Source: Rhodococcus sp. AW25M09 (lineage in GTDB: Bacteria; Actinomycetota; Actinomycetes; Mycobacteriales; Mycobacteriaceae). From it: a stretch of DNA of 61,779 bases. Location: contig NZ_CAPS01000135.1 of assembly GCF_000333955.1 (NCBI RefSeq), positions 1 to 61,779 on the forward strand, written 5' to 3'. Below, piece after piece: positions 51,784 through 60,482 of the stretch; position 1 is the first letter of the stretch, and every line of letters starts with the position of its first letter. Made by a program: the position numbers and the translations under genes. The notes beneath the pieces were generated by a model that saw only the letters and a list, made by a program, of their open reading frames with translations, did no database searches and was not told the origin of the DNA.

Positions 51784-53055
51784 TCAAACCGTCAACCGTG
51801 CGTCTACTGAGCCGAGCGGTATGGGTAATTTGAGTACTGTGCTGGGTGTCCACCACGCGGCATCCAGCGCAATCCTGAGGTTCATGAGGATGCCGGCATC
51901 GTCCAGCTTGCAACCGCACTCTTTCGCTGCTTGTCGGATGCGGTATTTGACCGTGTTGCGATGGATCGTCATGTCGTGAGCGGTCGCGGTAACGCTACAG
52001 TTGTTTGCCAGGTAGACTCGCAAGGTCTCGCGGAGCCAGCGGTTCCGCGCACTGTCCAGAAGCAATCCTCCGAGTGAGTCTTCCGCTAGATCCCTTAGGC
52101 TTTCCGGATCTTCGAGCAGAAGAGTGATGGCTGCAACTTCCTCGAAAGTTACCACCGGACTGATGTCGACCTTGCCGTCCGAAACCACGCGGGCCGCGCG
52201 CTCTGCCTGCCTGGCTGTCTTCCGAAAACCATTTTCACCACTCTGCACGGTTCCAATTGCTGCTCGAATTCGGCCGTACTTCTGAAGAACGTCTGTAACG
52301 CTTTCAAGGCAAATCCTTCCGGCGTGAATTATCGGAAACCAAACCAGGGATCGGGCATCGCCTTTACTGTTGACTTGCGGTCGACCGATCGTACCGAGTC
52401 TGACGTTAACGGTATCTACGAGCTGGTGCCAGGACTTGCTCGGGAATGGTTCCCGGTCATTCGTCCAAAACTCAATGGCAATATGGTTTCCTGTGAGATT
52501 GTAATATGAATCGATTTTGTATGCGTCCAAAGGATCTGTGCATGATGGCGACATTGCGCGTTCGAGTTCCGTGTTTACAGAACTATTTTCTTCACGTATC
52601 TTCGATTTCTCCGCTTCGTATTCTGAACATGCGTCCTGACACACGCGGTCTATGAAGACGGCAGACCTGCTGACCAGATGCGCAAGTTGATTCGCGGCCA
52701 ACGTGTGCGTAGCTCGCGAGAGCGAGAACAGGACATGCTCAAGAAATCTCGATTGGCCCAGGTGATAAGCGCGGGCGAGCGCCGTCAGCGGGACATGCGT
52801 GTGTGCGAGAACGCGAGCATGGCACAGGGCGGCATGCGGAGCTCGCAAGTTGTCGTGCTCAGTCCTGTCGGCCAGGAAGTCGATAGCCGCATTGATGTTG
52901 GCTTTCACGCTGGTGTGTAGAAGTCCGGTTGCGTCTGCATTGCCGTTCATTTCATGGATTGATGCACTTATGAATGAAGAGATATTCTCGGTCAACTCTG
53001 CCTTCCTGTCCTCCATCTCGTCCACAAGTGTTTCCATCAAATGAGTCGATACCAT
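51784..53055 (-). CDS. PucR/CdaR-type transcriptional regulator
   Basis: About 423 residues from ATG 53055. TTG 53085 in frame is a weaker alternative. The N-terminal region is helical, RsbR-like (LVDEMEDRKAELTENISSFISASIHEMNG, HVPLTALARAYHLGQSRFLEHV). The central part is a GGDEF-like/PucR linker domain (LVWFPIIHAG, AAIGTVQSGENGFRKTARQAERAARV). The C-terminus is the PucR HTH: LRETLRVYLANNCSVTATAHDMTIHRNTVKYRIRQA. Such regulators often activate catabolic genes next to them. It is divergent from the GMC oxidase gene across a 410-base gap with a promoter and inverted repeat, so that gene is the most likely target. Confidence 0.85.
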   Translation of the reverse strand: MVSTHLMETLVDEMEDRKAELTENISSFISASIHEMNGNADATGLLHTSVKANINAAIDFLADRTEHDNLRAPHAALCHARVLAHTHVPLTALARAYHLGQSRFLEHVLFSLSRATHTLAANQLAHLVSRSAVFIDRVCQDACSEYEAEKSKIREENSSVNTELERAMSPSCTDPLDAYKIDSYYNLTGNHIAIEFWTNDREPFPSKSWHQLVDTVNVRLGTIGRPQVNSKGDARSLVWFPIIHAGRICLESVTDVLQKYGRIRAAIGTVQSGENGFRKTARQAERAARVVSDGKVDISPVVTFEEVAAITLLLEDPESLRDLAEDSLGGLLLDSARNRWLRETLRVYLANNCSVTATAHDMTIHRNTVKYRIRQAAKECGCKLDDAGILMNLRIALDAAWWTPSTVLKLPIPLGSVDARLTV

Positions 53056-53467
53056 TTTAGTGTCATACCTACCCTGGTAGTTCAATTCTGGAGCGGCACG
53101 CCATTTCGGTGACGATCGCTGCGGATCTAGCTTGTCGATCTCGGGGCTTGCCCCGCCGCCTGTGCACCTCGGCTTCTCGTCAGAGCCCTCCTTGCTGGCT
53201 TCTGACGCACCGGCTCCTTTCGGTTCGGCTCGCCGGTGACGGAAGCGTCAGCGGCTTGTGGTTGATGAGCTGCATCACTAGTATCTGTACACGCAGGCTT
53301 CATCTGTCAATTAATTGGACAAAAAGTCATCGTCTGTATAGTAGTGTGCCCGGGTAGGCAGGCGGTCGGCTTTGGTCTCACCGTCGAGGGGGCGCACTCT
53401 TGCGCTGGGGTCCAGGCCCCTGGGGCGAGGAGCAGTTATCCGGTTTGAAGAACCAGAAGGAGACGCC
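53056..53467. other. Divergent promoter region of the PucR-like and GMC oxidase genes
   Basis: No gene is seen. The right third contains an inverted repeat overlapping a -35/-10 pair (53305-53342). The transcript leader to the GMC gene is about 120 bases. Confidence 0.55.
53305..53342 (+). promoter_or_regulatory. Promoter and operator of the GMC oxidase gene
   Basis: -35 TTGGAC (53315-53320) and -10 TATAGT (53337-53342) with a 16-base spacer. The near-palindrome TGTCAATTAATTGGACA (53305-53321) covers the -35 box, a classic repressor position. Candidate binders are the PucR-like or the TetR protein. Confidence 0.6.
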
Positions 53468-55219
53468 ATGGCGACGCCACCGAGCAGTTCAATCGATTAC
53501 GACGTTCTGATCGTCGGTTCGGGCTTCGGCGGAAGTGTCACCGCGCTGCGGCTGGTGGAGAAGGGGTACCGCGTCGGGATCTTGGAAGCCGGCCAACGCT
53601 TCGAGGACAAGGACTTCGCGAAGAACAGCTGGGATCTCAAGCGTTTCCTGTGGGCACCGAAGCTTGGGCTCTACGGCATCCAGCGCGTGCACCTGCTGCG
53701 CGATTGCCTCATCCTCGCCGGTGCCGGTGTGGGCGGCGGATCGCTGAACTACGCGAACACCCTCTACAAGCCGCAGGCACCGTTCTTCGAGGACAAGCAG
53801 TGGGCGCACATCACCGACTGGAGCAGTGAGCTCTCTCCGTTCTACGACCAGGCCACCCGCATGCTGGGCGTGGTGCGCAATCCGCACATGACCCCCGCCG
53901 ACGAGGTGATGAAGTCGGTCGCCGAGGACATGGGCGTCGCCGACACTTTCATTCAGACACCGGTGGGCGTGTTTTTCGGTGACGAGCCCGGCAAGACCGT
54001 CCCGGACCCGTACTTCGGCGGCGCAGGCCCCGAGCGCACCGGATGCATCGAATGTGGTGAGTGCATGACCGGTTGCCGCCACGGAGCCAAGAACACCCTG
54101 CTCAAGAACTACCTCGGTCTCGCCGAGCGCGCAGGAGCCGAGATCGTGCCGATGACGACGGTGTCCGGCCTGCGCCCCCGATCCGACGGCACCTGGGACG
54201 TCGACACCGAGCGCACCGGCGCTCGGCTCCGCAAGGGCAAGAAGACCTACAGCGCCGCCAATGTCGTTCTGGCAGCCGGTACCTGGGGCACCCAGAACCT
54301 GCTGCACAAGATGAAGGACACCGGCGCGCTGCCCAAGCTGTCGGACACACTCGGCGAACTGACTCGCACCAACTCCGAGTCGATCGTGGGAGCCGCGAAG
54401 TTGGCGGTCGATCCGAACATGGACCTCACGCACGGCGTCGCCATCACGTCCTCGTTCCACCCCAGCCCCAACACGCACATAGAGCCGGTCCGGTACGGCA
54501 AGGGCTCGAACGCGATGGGCATGCTGCAGACGCTCATGACCGACGGCGGGGGGAGGATCCCGCGATGGCTCAAGTTCGTGTTCGCGATGATCGCGCATCC
54601 GATTCAATTCGTCCGCGTCGTCAACGTCCGGCGCTGGAGCGAGCGCACGATCATCGCGCTGGTGATGCAGAACCTGGACAACTCGATCACCACGTTCACC
54701 AAGCGTGGGCCGTTCGGCCGCAAGATCTCCAGCAGGCAGGGCCACGGTGAGCCGAACCCGACGTGGATCCCCGAGGGCAACGACGCCACCCGGCGCATTG
54801 CCAAGAAGATCGGCGGCCTCGCGGCCGGTACCTGGGGAGAGCTGTTCAACATCCCGCTCACCGCCCACTTCCTCGGCGGCTGCGCCATCGCCTCGGATTC
54901 GGCGCACGGCGTCATCGATCCGTACCACCGCGTCCACGGATACCCGACGCTGAGCGTGGTGGACGGGGCGGCCGTGTCGGCAAACCTCGGGGTCAACCCG
55001 TCGCTGACCATCAGTGCGCAGGCCGAGCGGTCCGCCGCGCTGTGGCCGAACAAGGGCGAGCTGGATCTTCGCCCGGCACAGGGGCTTCCGTATCAGCGGC
55101 TCGATCCCATCGCCCCCAACTCGCCCGTTGTTCCGGTGGACGCTCCGGGTGGACTGAGATTGCCTATCGTCGAGATCCGAAATGGCCATCTGGTCGCCGG
55201 TGAGACGGCTTCGCGGTGA
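53468..55219 (+). CDS. GMC oxidoreductase, cholesterol oxidase (ChoD) family
   Basis: The start is ATG 53468 with AAGGAG upstream. The product is 583 residues. The FAD-binding Rossmann motif is IDYDVLIVGSGFGGSVTALRL. AGAGVGGGSLNYANTLY, an iron-sulfur-like CIECGECMTGCRHGAKNTLL loop, AGTWGTQNLLHKMK and the C-terminal HFLGGCAIASDSAHGVIDPYHRVHGYPTLSVVDGAAV with NLGVNPSLTI are those of mycobacterial/rhodococcal ChoD-type cholesterol oxidases. There is no signal peptide, so it is cytoplasmic. The in vivo substrate may be another sterol or alcohol. It could oxidise alcohol products of the neighbouring P450, which is inference. Confidence 0.88.
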   Translation: MATPPSSSIDYDVLIVGSGFGGSVTALRLVEKGYRVGILEAGQRFEDKDFAKNSWDLKRFLWAPKLGLYGIQRVHLLRDCLILAGAGVGGGSLNYANTLYKPQAPFFEDKQWAHITDWSSELSPFYDQATRMLGVVRNPHMTPADEVMKSVAEDMGVADTFIQTPVGVFFGDEPGKTVPDPYFGGAGPERTGCIECGECMTGCRHGAKNTLLKNYLGLAERAGAEIVPMTTVSGLRPRSDGTWDVDTERTGARLRKGKKTYSAANVVLAAGTWGTQNLLHKMKDTGALPKLSDTLGELTRTNSESIVGAAKLAVDPNMDLTHGVAITSSFHPSPNTHIEPVRYGKGSNAMGMLQTLMTDGGGRIPRWLKFVFAMIAHPIQFVRVVNVRRWSERTIIALVMQNLDNSITTFTKRGPFGRKISSRQGHGEPNPTWIPEGNDATRRIAKKIGGLAAGTWGELFNIPLTAHFLGGCAIASDSAHGVIDPYHRVHGYPTLSVVDGAAVSANLGVNPSLTISAQAERSAALWPNKGELDLRPAQGLPYQRLDPIAPNSPVVPVDAPGGLRLPIVEIRNGHLVAGETASR

Positions 55220-55445
55220 AAGAAGTACTTGGTGAGCGCGCATTTCGAAACAGGAGCCCAGCCGCTCGATGCCTTCGTGCGGAGCGCAGAGTTGTCGCAC
55301 TCCACATCTGGAGTGGACTCAGGTCGGATCTCTGGGGCGAACCGTCTGACCCGAATTCACAAGTTTTTGACTCTACGTAACATGGCCGCCATTCACGTTT
55401 GCGGCGACACTGTTATCAATCGCGGAAGAAAATTGAGGAGTTGAC
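55220..55445. other. Spacer with promoter of the CYP153 operon
   Basis: No gene is seen in 226 bases between the GMC oxidase and ferredoxin genes. Most of it is taken up by promoter-like block copy B. Confidence 0.6.
55347..55431 (+). promoter_or_regulatory. Promoter-like block, copy B, upstream of fdx-CYP153
   Basis: Begins TGACCCGAATTCACAAGTTT, as copy A does at 49821. It ends 15 bases before the ferredoxin ATG, with TTGAGGAG as ribosome site. It probably contains the activator site of the AraC-type regulator. Confidence 0.75.
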
Positions 55446-55766
55446 ATGGCAGTTGTAACTTTCGTCGCCCACGATGGTGAGAAGCACGAGGCGGGCTTGG
55501 TCGAAGGTCGATCGTTGATGCAGATTGCAACCGACAATGCTGTGCCGGGGATCGATGGAGACTGTGGGGGCGAAACGGCCTGTGGCACCTGCCATGTGAT
55601 CGTCGACCCGCAGTGGTCAGGAGAGGTGGGTCTGTCCGGTGCCGACGAGGAGGAGATGCTGGCGATGAACCCCGAGCGTGAACCCACGTCTCGGTTGTCG
55701 TGCCAGATGGTGGCCTCGGAAGCGTGGGATGGCCTGATCGTTCGAACACCTGAATTCCAATTGTGA
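55446..55766 (+). CDS. [2Fe-2S] ferredoxin, electron donor to CYP153
   Basis: A 106-residue adrenodoxin/putidaredoxin-type ferredoxin. The cluster cysteines are Cys40, Cys46, Cys49 (DCGGETACGTCHV) and Cys86 (SRLSCQMV), in the C-x5-C-x2-C-x36-C pattern. MAVVTFVAHDGEKHEAGL is the usual beta-strand start and LMQIATDNAVPGIDG precedes the cluster loop. A ribosome site GAGGAG is six bases before the ATG. It is the first gene of the three-gene hydroxylase operon, 24 bases upstream of the P450, and carries electrons from the reductase to the P450 in the cytoplasm. Confidence 0.93.
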   Translation: MAVVTFVAHDGEKHEAGLVEGRSLMQIATDNAVPGIDGDCGGETACGTCHVIVDPQWSGEVGLSGADEEEMLAMNPEREPTSRLSCQMVASEAWDGLIVRTPEFQL

Positions 55767-55790
55767 TGTGTGAAAGGCAGGCACGACAGC

Positions 55791-57179
55791 ATGAAAGTTT
55801 CTGAGTCGATCACCGACAAGGTCCAGTCGACCATCCCTATAGGGCTGCAGATCCAGGGCGCTCATCTGTACGACAAGACCCGACGGTGGGTGACTGGCAC
55901 GAATGGCAAGAAGATCTTCGTCGAAAGTCCCATCCCACCGGTCGAGGATGTCGAGCTCGCCGACATCGACCTCAGTAACCCCTTTCTTTACAGACAAGGG
56001 CGGTGGCAGTCGTACTTCGAGCGCGTGCGGAACGAGGCACCGGTTCATTACCAACCCAACAGTCCGTTCGGCCCGTTCTGGTCGGTCACGCGCCATGCCG
56101 ATATCGTGGCCGTCGACAAGAACCACGCTGTGTTCTCGGCCGAACCGTTCATCGTCATCGGCGTCCCGCCCCGGTTTCTCGATATCGAGATGTTCATCGC
56201 GATGGACCCGCCACGCCACGACAAGCAGCGCGCTGCCGTCCAGGGGGTTGTCGCACCGCAAAACCTCCGGGAGATGGAGGGACTGATCCGATCGCGGGTA
56301 CGGGAGGTGCTGGACGACCTCCCCTTGAACGAGCCGTTCGACTGGGTGCAGAATGTCTCGATCGAGTTGACAGCTCGGATGCTCGCAACTCTTCTGGATT
56401 TCCCCTACGAACAACGCCGCAAACTCGTCTACTGGTCCGATTTGGCAACCTCGATGGAGCAAGCCAACGGTGGGCCCTCGGACAACGACGAGGTGTTCGA
56501 GGGCATGCGTGACATGGCCCGTGGCCTCAGCGCTCTCTGGCATGACAAAGCAGCCAGGAGGTCTGCAGGGGAAGAGTCCGGTTTCGATCTGATCACCATG
56601 TTGCAGAGCAACGAGGACACCAAGGATCTGATCGATCGTCCGATGGAATTTCTGGGCAACCTCGTCCTGCTGATCGTCGGTGGGAACGACACGACGCGAA
56701 ACTCGATGAGCGGTGGCGTTCTTGCGTTGAACCAATTCCCCGACCAGTTCGAGAAATTGAAGGCCAATCCCGATTTGATCCCCAACATGAACTCGGAAAT
56801 TATCCGATGGCAAACACCCTTGGCGTACATGCGCCGAATCGCCAAAGCCGACACCGTTCTGAACGGACAATTCATCCGCAAGGGTGACAAATTGGTGATG
56901 TGGTATGCCTCGGGTAACCGCGACGAACGCGTTTTCGAGAATCCTGATGATTTCATCATCGATCGTGCCAATGCGCGCAATCACATCGCGTTCGGATTCG
57001 GTGTACACCGGTGTATGGGCAATCGGCTGGCCGAAATGCAGCTGCGGATTCTGTGGGAGGAGTTGCTTCCCCGCTTCGAGAACATCGAGGTCGTCGGCGA
57101 CCCCGAGTATGTTCAGTCGAATTTCGTGCGGGGCATCAGCAAGATGATGGTGCGCCTGACGCCTACTTCCAGCGCATGA
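55791..57179 (+). CDS. CYP153-family alkane/fatty-acid terminal hydroxylase
   Basis: The start is ATG 55791, with a GTG 21 bases upstream as alternative. The product is 462 residues. CYP153 hallmarks are AIMDPPRHD-like FIAMDPPRHDKQR, ENLREMEGLIRSRV-like APQNLREME, LIVGGNDTTRNSMSGGVLAL (I-helix, about residues 295-313), EIIRWQTPLAYMRR (ExxR, Glu336-Arg339), MWYASGNRDERVF and the heme loop FGFGVHRCMGNRLAE with Cys408. CYP153 enzymes hydroxylate the terminal carbon of medium-chain alkanes and related compounds. The operon supplies ferredoxin (upstream) and its reductase (overlapping ATGA downstream). The exact substrate cannot be deduced. Confidence 0.93.
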   Translation: MKVSESITDKVQSTIPIGLQIQGAHLYDKTRRWVTGTNGKKIFVESPIPPVEDVELADIDLSNPFLYRQGRWQSYFERVRNEAPVHYQPNSPFGPFWSVTRHADIVAVDKNHAVFSAEPFIVIGVPPRFLDIEMFIAMDPPRHDKQRAAVQGVVAPQNLREMEGLIRSRVREVLDDLPLNEPFDWVQNVSIELTARMLATLLDFPYEQRRKLVYWSDLATSMEQANGGPSDNDEVFEGMRDMARGLSALWHDKAARRSAGEESGFDLITMLQSNEDTKDLIDRPMEFLGNLVLLIVGGNDTTRNSMSGGVLALNQFPDQFEKLKANPDLIPNMNSEIIRWQTPLAYMRRIAKADTVLNGQFIRKGDKLVMWYASGNRDERVFENPDDFIIDRANARNHIAFGFGVHRCMGNRLAEMQLRILWEELLPRFENIEVVGDPEYVQSNFVRGISKMMVRLTPTSSA

Positions 57180-58384
57180 CATCGCAACGGGCGATCATCG
57201 TCGGCGCAAGCCATGCTGGGGCACAACTGGCAGCTAGTTTGCGCCAAGAAGGTTGGACAGGCGAGATCGTCCTCATCGGTAACGAGTCTGCCACTCCCTA
57301 TCAACGCCCCCCGCTGTCGAAGGCATACCTGGCGGGCAAATGCGTACTCGACGATATCGCCATTCGCAGCACGGACTTCTACTCCAAGCAAGGTATTCAG
57401 CTCCTGAACGCGCAGGTGGAGGCCATCGTTCGGTCGGAAGGCAACGTCGTTCTCGACACCGGGGAGAAGCTGGCCTACGACAAGCTCGCGCTGTGCACGG
57501 GAGCCCGTCCTCGTCGGCTCACCGTTCCCGGGGCCGATCTCCACGGGGTCTACTACCTGCGCACCGCAGCGGACGTCGAGAGGATCCGTATGGCCACCGG
57601 CCCTGGCCGGCGGGTGGTGATCGTCGGAGGCGGCTACATCGGACTCGAGACAGCGGCATCGCTGCGCGCACTGGGCGTGCAGGTCACAGTTCTCGAGGCA
57701 ACTGGGCGTGTGCTCGAGCGGGTCACTGCTCCCGAGGTTTCGACGTTCTTCGAGCGGATACATCGCGAGCAGGGAGTCGACATCAGAACGAACGCGATGG
57801 TCGAAGGCCTGTCCGGTGACCGTGAGGTTCGTGAAGTCAGTTTGGCCAGCGGGGAATCGATCCTCGCAGATCTGGTCATCGTCGGTGTCGGCGTCGAGCC
57901 GAACACCGACCTCGCCGCCGATGCGGGTCTTGTCATCGACAACGGCATCGTGATCGACGATCACACTCGGACCAACGACCCCGACATCATGGCGGCGGGG
58001 GACTGCGCGAGCCACGACATGGCCCGTTACGGCCGTCGACTACGGTTGGAGTCCGTCTCGAGCGCAGGAGAGCAGGCCAAAGTCGCTGCCTCGACCGCCT
58101 GCGGGAAGTCCAGAAAAATCGAAGCGTTGCCGTGGTTCTGGTCAGATCAGTATCACTTCAAGCTGCAGATCGCCGGCCTCAACACTGGATACGACGAAGT
58201 GGTTCTCAGTGGTGACCCCAGCCGCGACAGTGATTTCAGTTGCTTCTATCTCCAGGCCGGTGAGCTCATTGCCGCCGACTGCATAGGTCGCCCGCGCGAG
58301 TTCATGTACAGCAAACGGGTGATCGCCCAGCGACTCCCCGTCCAACGCGAAGACCTGATGCTCGGCGGACTCGCGCGCAACTGA
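57176..58384 (+). CDS. Ferredoxin reductase of the CYP153 operon
   Basis: The start is ATG 57176, overlapping the P450 stop by four bases. The frame reaches further left but as a shadow. The 402-residue product is a putidaredoxin-reductase-type flavoprotein: FAD motif AIIVGASHAGAQLAASL (residues about 6-22), TPYQRPPLSKAYLAG, LALCTGARPRRL, NAD-binding VVIVGGGYIGLETAASLRALG, VTVLEATGRVLERV, and IMAAGDCASHD. It would take electrons from NADH to the ferredoxin. Its C-terminal domain (DDIAIRS...YHFKLQIAGLNTGYD region) is of standard length, so the enzyme appears complete. Confidence 0.93.
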   Translation: MTSQRAIIVGASHAGAQLAASLRQEGWTGEIVLIGNESATPYQRPPLSKAYLAGKCVLDDIAIRSTDFYSKQGIQLLNAQVEAIVRSEGNVVLDTGEKLAYDKLALCTGARPRRLTVPGADLHGVYYLRTAADVERIRMATGPGRRVVIVGGGYIGLETAASLRALGVQVTVLEATGRVLERVTAPEVSTFFERIHREQGVDIRTNAMVEGLSGDREVREVSLASGESILADLVIVGVGVEPNTDLAADAGLVIDNGIVIDDHTRTNDPDIMAAGDCASHDMARYGRRLRLESVSSAGEQAKVAASTACGKSRKIEALPWFWSDQYHFKLQIAGLNTGYDEVVLSGDPSRDSDFSCFYLQAGELIAADCIGRPREFMYSKRVIAQRLPVQREDLMLGGLARN

Positions 58385-58447
58385 CCGATCCTTCGGTCGT
58401 TGTGCACACAACAGCAACCGGTTTGCTCAGAAAAGGGAACATCAGCG

Positions 58448-59218
58448 ATGACCATGACAGACCGCCCGCCCGGGGCACATACGACGCAGACACCATACGC
58501 GTACCTGGGAGCAACGGACTTCCTCGACATCGAGCACGAATCCGTGCGGGCGTTCACCGCCGCGGCAATCGGGGATGCGAGCAGCGACCGTGACAAGGCC
58601 AGACGCCTCTTCGCCGCCGTCCGCGACCGGATCTGGTACGACCCGTACACCGTGTCGGACGATCCGGCCCACTATCGGGCGAGCTTCGTCCTCGAGACCG
58701 GGCGCGCTTATTGCGTCCCGAAGGCGGTGCTGTTGACCGCAGTGTGCCGGGCGGCGGGTATTCCGGCACTGCTCGGCTTCGCCGACGTCCGAAATCACCT
58801 GCAGACCGAGGCGTTGCGCGCGCTGATGGGCGGCACCGATCTGTTCGTCTATCACGGCTACAGTCGTCTCTACATCGAGGGCCGGTGGTTGAAGGCCACG
58901 CCGGCTTTCAATGTCGAGTTGTGCGCTCGTTTCGGCGTGCCGCCAGTGGAATTCGACGGCGATCGCGATGCTCTCATGCATGCCTTCACCGCAGACGGAG
59001 CTCAGCACATGGAGTATGTCCGCGAGCGAGGAGTCTTCGACGACCTACCCTTGGACGCGATCTTGACGGTGCTTCGGCACGCCTACGGACCGAAGATCTT
59101 CACGGGCGCTCACCCACTCGACGAGGCTTTCACCGGCACACCCGATCGCCGCACCCGGCCGTACGAAAATCCGGGGATCGAAACCCGCCGCGGGGGTCTC
59201 GATGAACACAAGCGGTGA
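58448..59218 (+). CDS. Transglutaminase-like cysteine protein
   Basis: The start is ATG 58448, with AAAGGGAAC upstream. The product is 256 residues. The papain/transglutaminase fold is marked by LFAAVRDRIWYDPY, the catalytic Cys in GRAYCVPKAVLLTAVCRAAGIPA, and the His in VYHGYSRLYIEGRWLKATPAFN. The usual Asp after the His strand (DPT) is replaced by TPAF, as in the mycobacterial subfamily. RPYENPGIETRR closes the protein. Members may act as peptidases, amidases or transferases. The gene starts 63 bases after the reductase gene and probably extends the CYP153 operon, but its chemistry in the pathway is unknown. Confidence 0.85.
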   Translation: MTMTDRPPGAHTTQTPYAYLGATDFLDIEHESVRAFTAAAIGDASSDRDKARRLFAAVRDRIWYDPYTVSDDPAHYRASFVLETGRAYCVPKAVLLTAVCRAAGIPALLGFADVRNHLQTEALRALMGGTDLFVYHGYSRLYIEGRWLKATPAFNVELCARFGVPPVEFDGDRDALMHAFTADGAQHMEYVRERGVFDDLPLDAILTVLRHAYGPKIFTGAHPLDEAFTGTPDRRTRPYENPGIETRRGGLDEHKR

Positions 59219-59599
59219 GAACATACGCCCTGAACCCCGTATCGCAGCCGACTGCCGATCGGTCGGAGTTCTCTCCGCGAACAATCGCGGTCGTGAACAC
59301 TCGGACTGCCTCGGACACCTTCGAATCGGGTGAGCCGATACCTGCTGGCAGAGCTGTGCCGCACGACTGTCTCGTCGGCGTGGCCGTGTTCTGGCCGACA
59401 CCGGAAGTTGCACCGAACAGACGAGACCCGTTCTGCCGCCGGGGTTGCGGCTGCGCGCGATGAACGACCGATCCGAACGCCTCCCCGGGCACGAGACGCC
59501 GCGCGATACCCATATCCCTCTTCCGTGTGCGCAGCCGCTACCGCGAGAGCGGGTCGAACGGCGTGTCCCGATGTCGCATATCTATGCAAGGAGCGCAGC
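59219..59599. other. Gap between transglutaminase-like and SDR genes
   Basis: About 380 bases without a gene that I can support. Open frames here are extensions of neighbouring genes without ribosome sites. There is no obvious terminator or repeat. A promoter for the SDR-BtrH pair is likely but not clear. Confidence 0.45.
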
Positions 59600-60436
59600 A
59601 TGATGAACAACGCACCTCACACCCCCGCCAGGACCGTGGCGATCACAGGTGGAGCTCGCGGCATCGGCTATCAGACAGCGAAGGAGTTGATTCGACGAGG
59701 CCACCGGGTCGCCATCGGAGACATCGACGAGGCACGTGCGAAGGAGGCCGCCGCCGAACTCGGGGTGAAGGTCGTCACCCGACTCGACGTCACCGAACCT
59801 GACTCGTTCACAACGTTTCTGGACCTGGTCGAACGTGAACTCGGACCCCTCGACATCCTGATCAACAACGCGGGCATCATGCCTACCGGCCACGCCCACG
59901 AAGAGGACGATGCAGTAACCCGGCGGCAAGTCGAGATCAACGTCCTGGGGGTCATCTTCGGGACCAAACTGGCTCTTCAGCGAATGCTGCCGCGCCGCAC
60001 CGGACACATCATCAACACTGCGTCATTGGCCGGCGAGCTCGCGGTACCTGGTTTGGCGACCTACTGCGCTACCAAGTTCGCAGTCATCGGATTCACAGAG
60101 GCCGCACGACTGGAGTACCGCAAGTCAGGGGTTCGACTGTCCACAGTCCGCCCGACGTTCACCAACACCGAACTCGTCGCCGGAACCGCCGGCGCAAAGG
60201 GATTACGCAACGCCGAGCCGGAGGAGATCGCCCGCGCGACAGCAGATCTGATCGAGTATCCACGCCCCTTCGTCCGCGTCACCCGTCTCGCAGGCGCAAT
60301 GGTCGCGGCGGTGAAATTCGTCCCCCGGCGGTTGGCGACCGGACTGGGTGCGGCCCTGAACACAGATTCGGTGTTCCTCGCGGACGTGGACATGGCTGCT
60401 CGCCGAACGTATCTCGACAGAATCCAGAACAGCTGA
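59600..60436 (+). CDS. Short-chain dehydrogenase/reductase
   Basis: The start is ATG 59600 with GCAAGGAG just upstream, although the frame extends further left. The product is 278 residues, a classical SDR. Cofactor motif AITGGARGIGYQT is at residues about 14-26, then LDILINNAGIMP (NNAG), catalytic Ser142 in NTASLAGE, and Tyr155-Lys159 in YCATKFAV. Arg/Asp use near GDIDEARAKE suggests NAD(H) preference (Asp after the second strand). It could oxidise alcohols produced by the CYP153 enzyme. The substrate is not shown by sequence. It lies 46 bases upstream of the BtrH-like gene. Confidence 0.92.
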   Translation: MMNNAPHTPARTVAITGGARGIGYQTAKELIRRGHRVAIGDIDEARAKEAAAELGVKVVTRLDVTEPDSFTTFLDLVERELGPLDILINNAGIMPTGHAHEEDDAVTRRQVEINVLGVIFGTKLALQRMLPRRTGHIINTASLAGELAVPGLATYCATKFAVIGFTEAARLEYRKSGVRLSTVRPTFTNTELVAGTAGAKGLRNAEPEEIARATADLIEYPRPFVRVTRLAGAMVAAVKFVPRRLATGLGAALNTDSVFLADVDMAARRTYLDRIQNS

Positions 60437-60482
60437 GCGTGCCGACACGCGCGCTCGACCAGCCACCCGAAAGGCAGCCACA

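Noticed and set aside
53489..55300. Long open frame of about 600 codons antisense to the GMC oxidase gene.
   Set aside because: His/Arg/Asp-rich with no family motifs, and codon pattern that mirrors the real gene on the other strand. A high-GC shadow.
55617..57182. Long open frame of about 520 codons antisense to the CYP153 gene.
   Set aside because: Shadow of the P450; no ribosome site and no recognisable domain.
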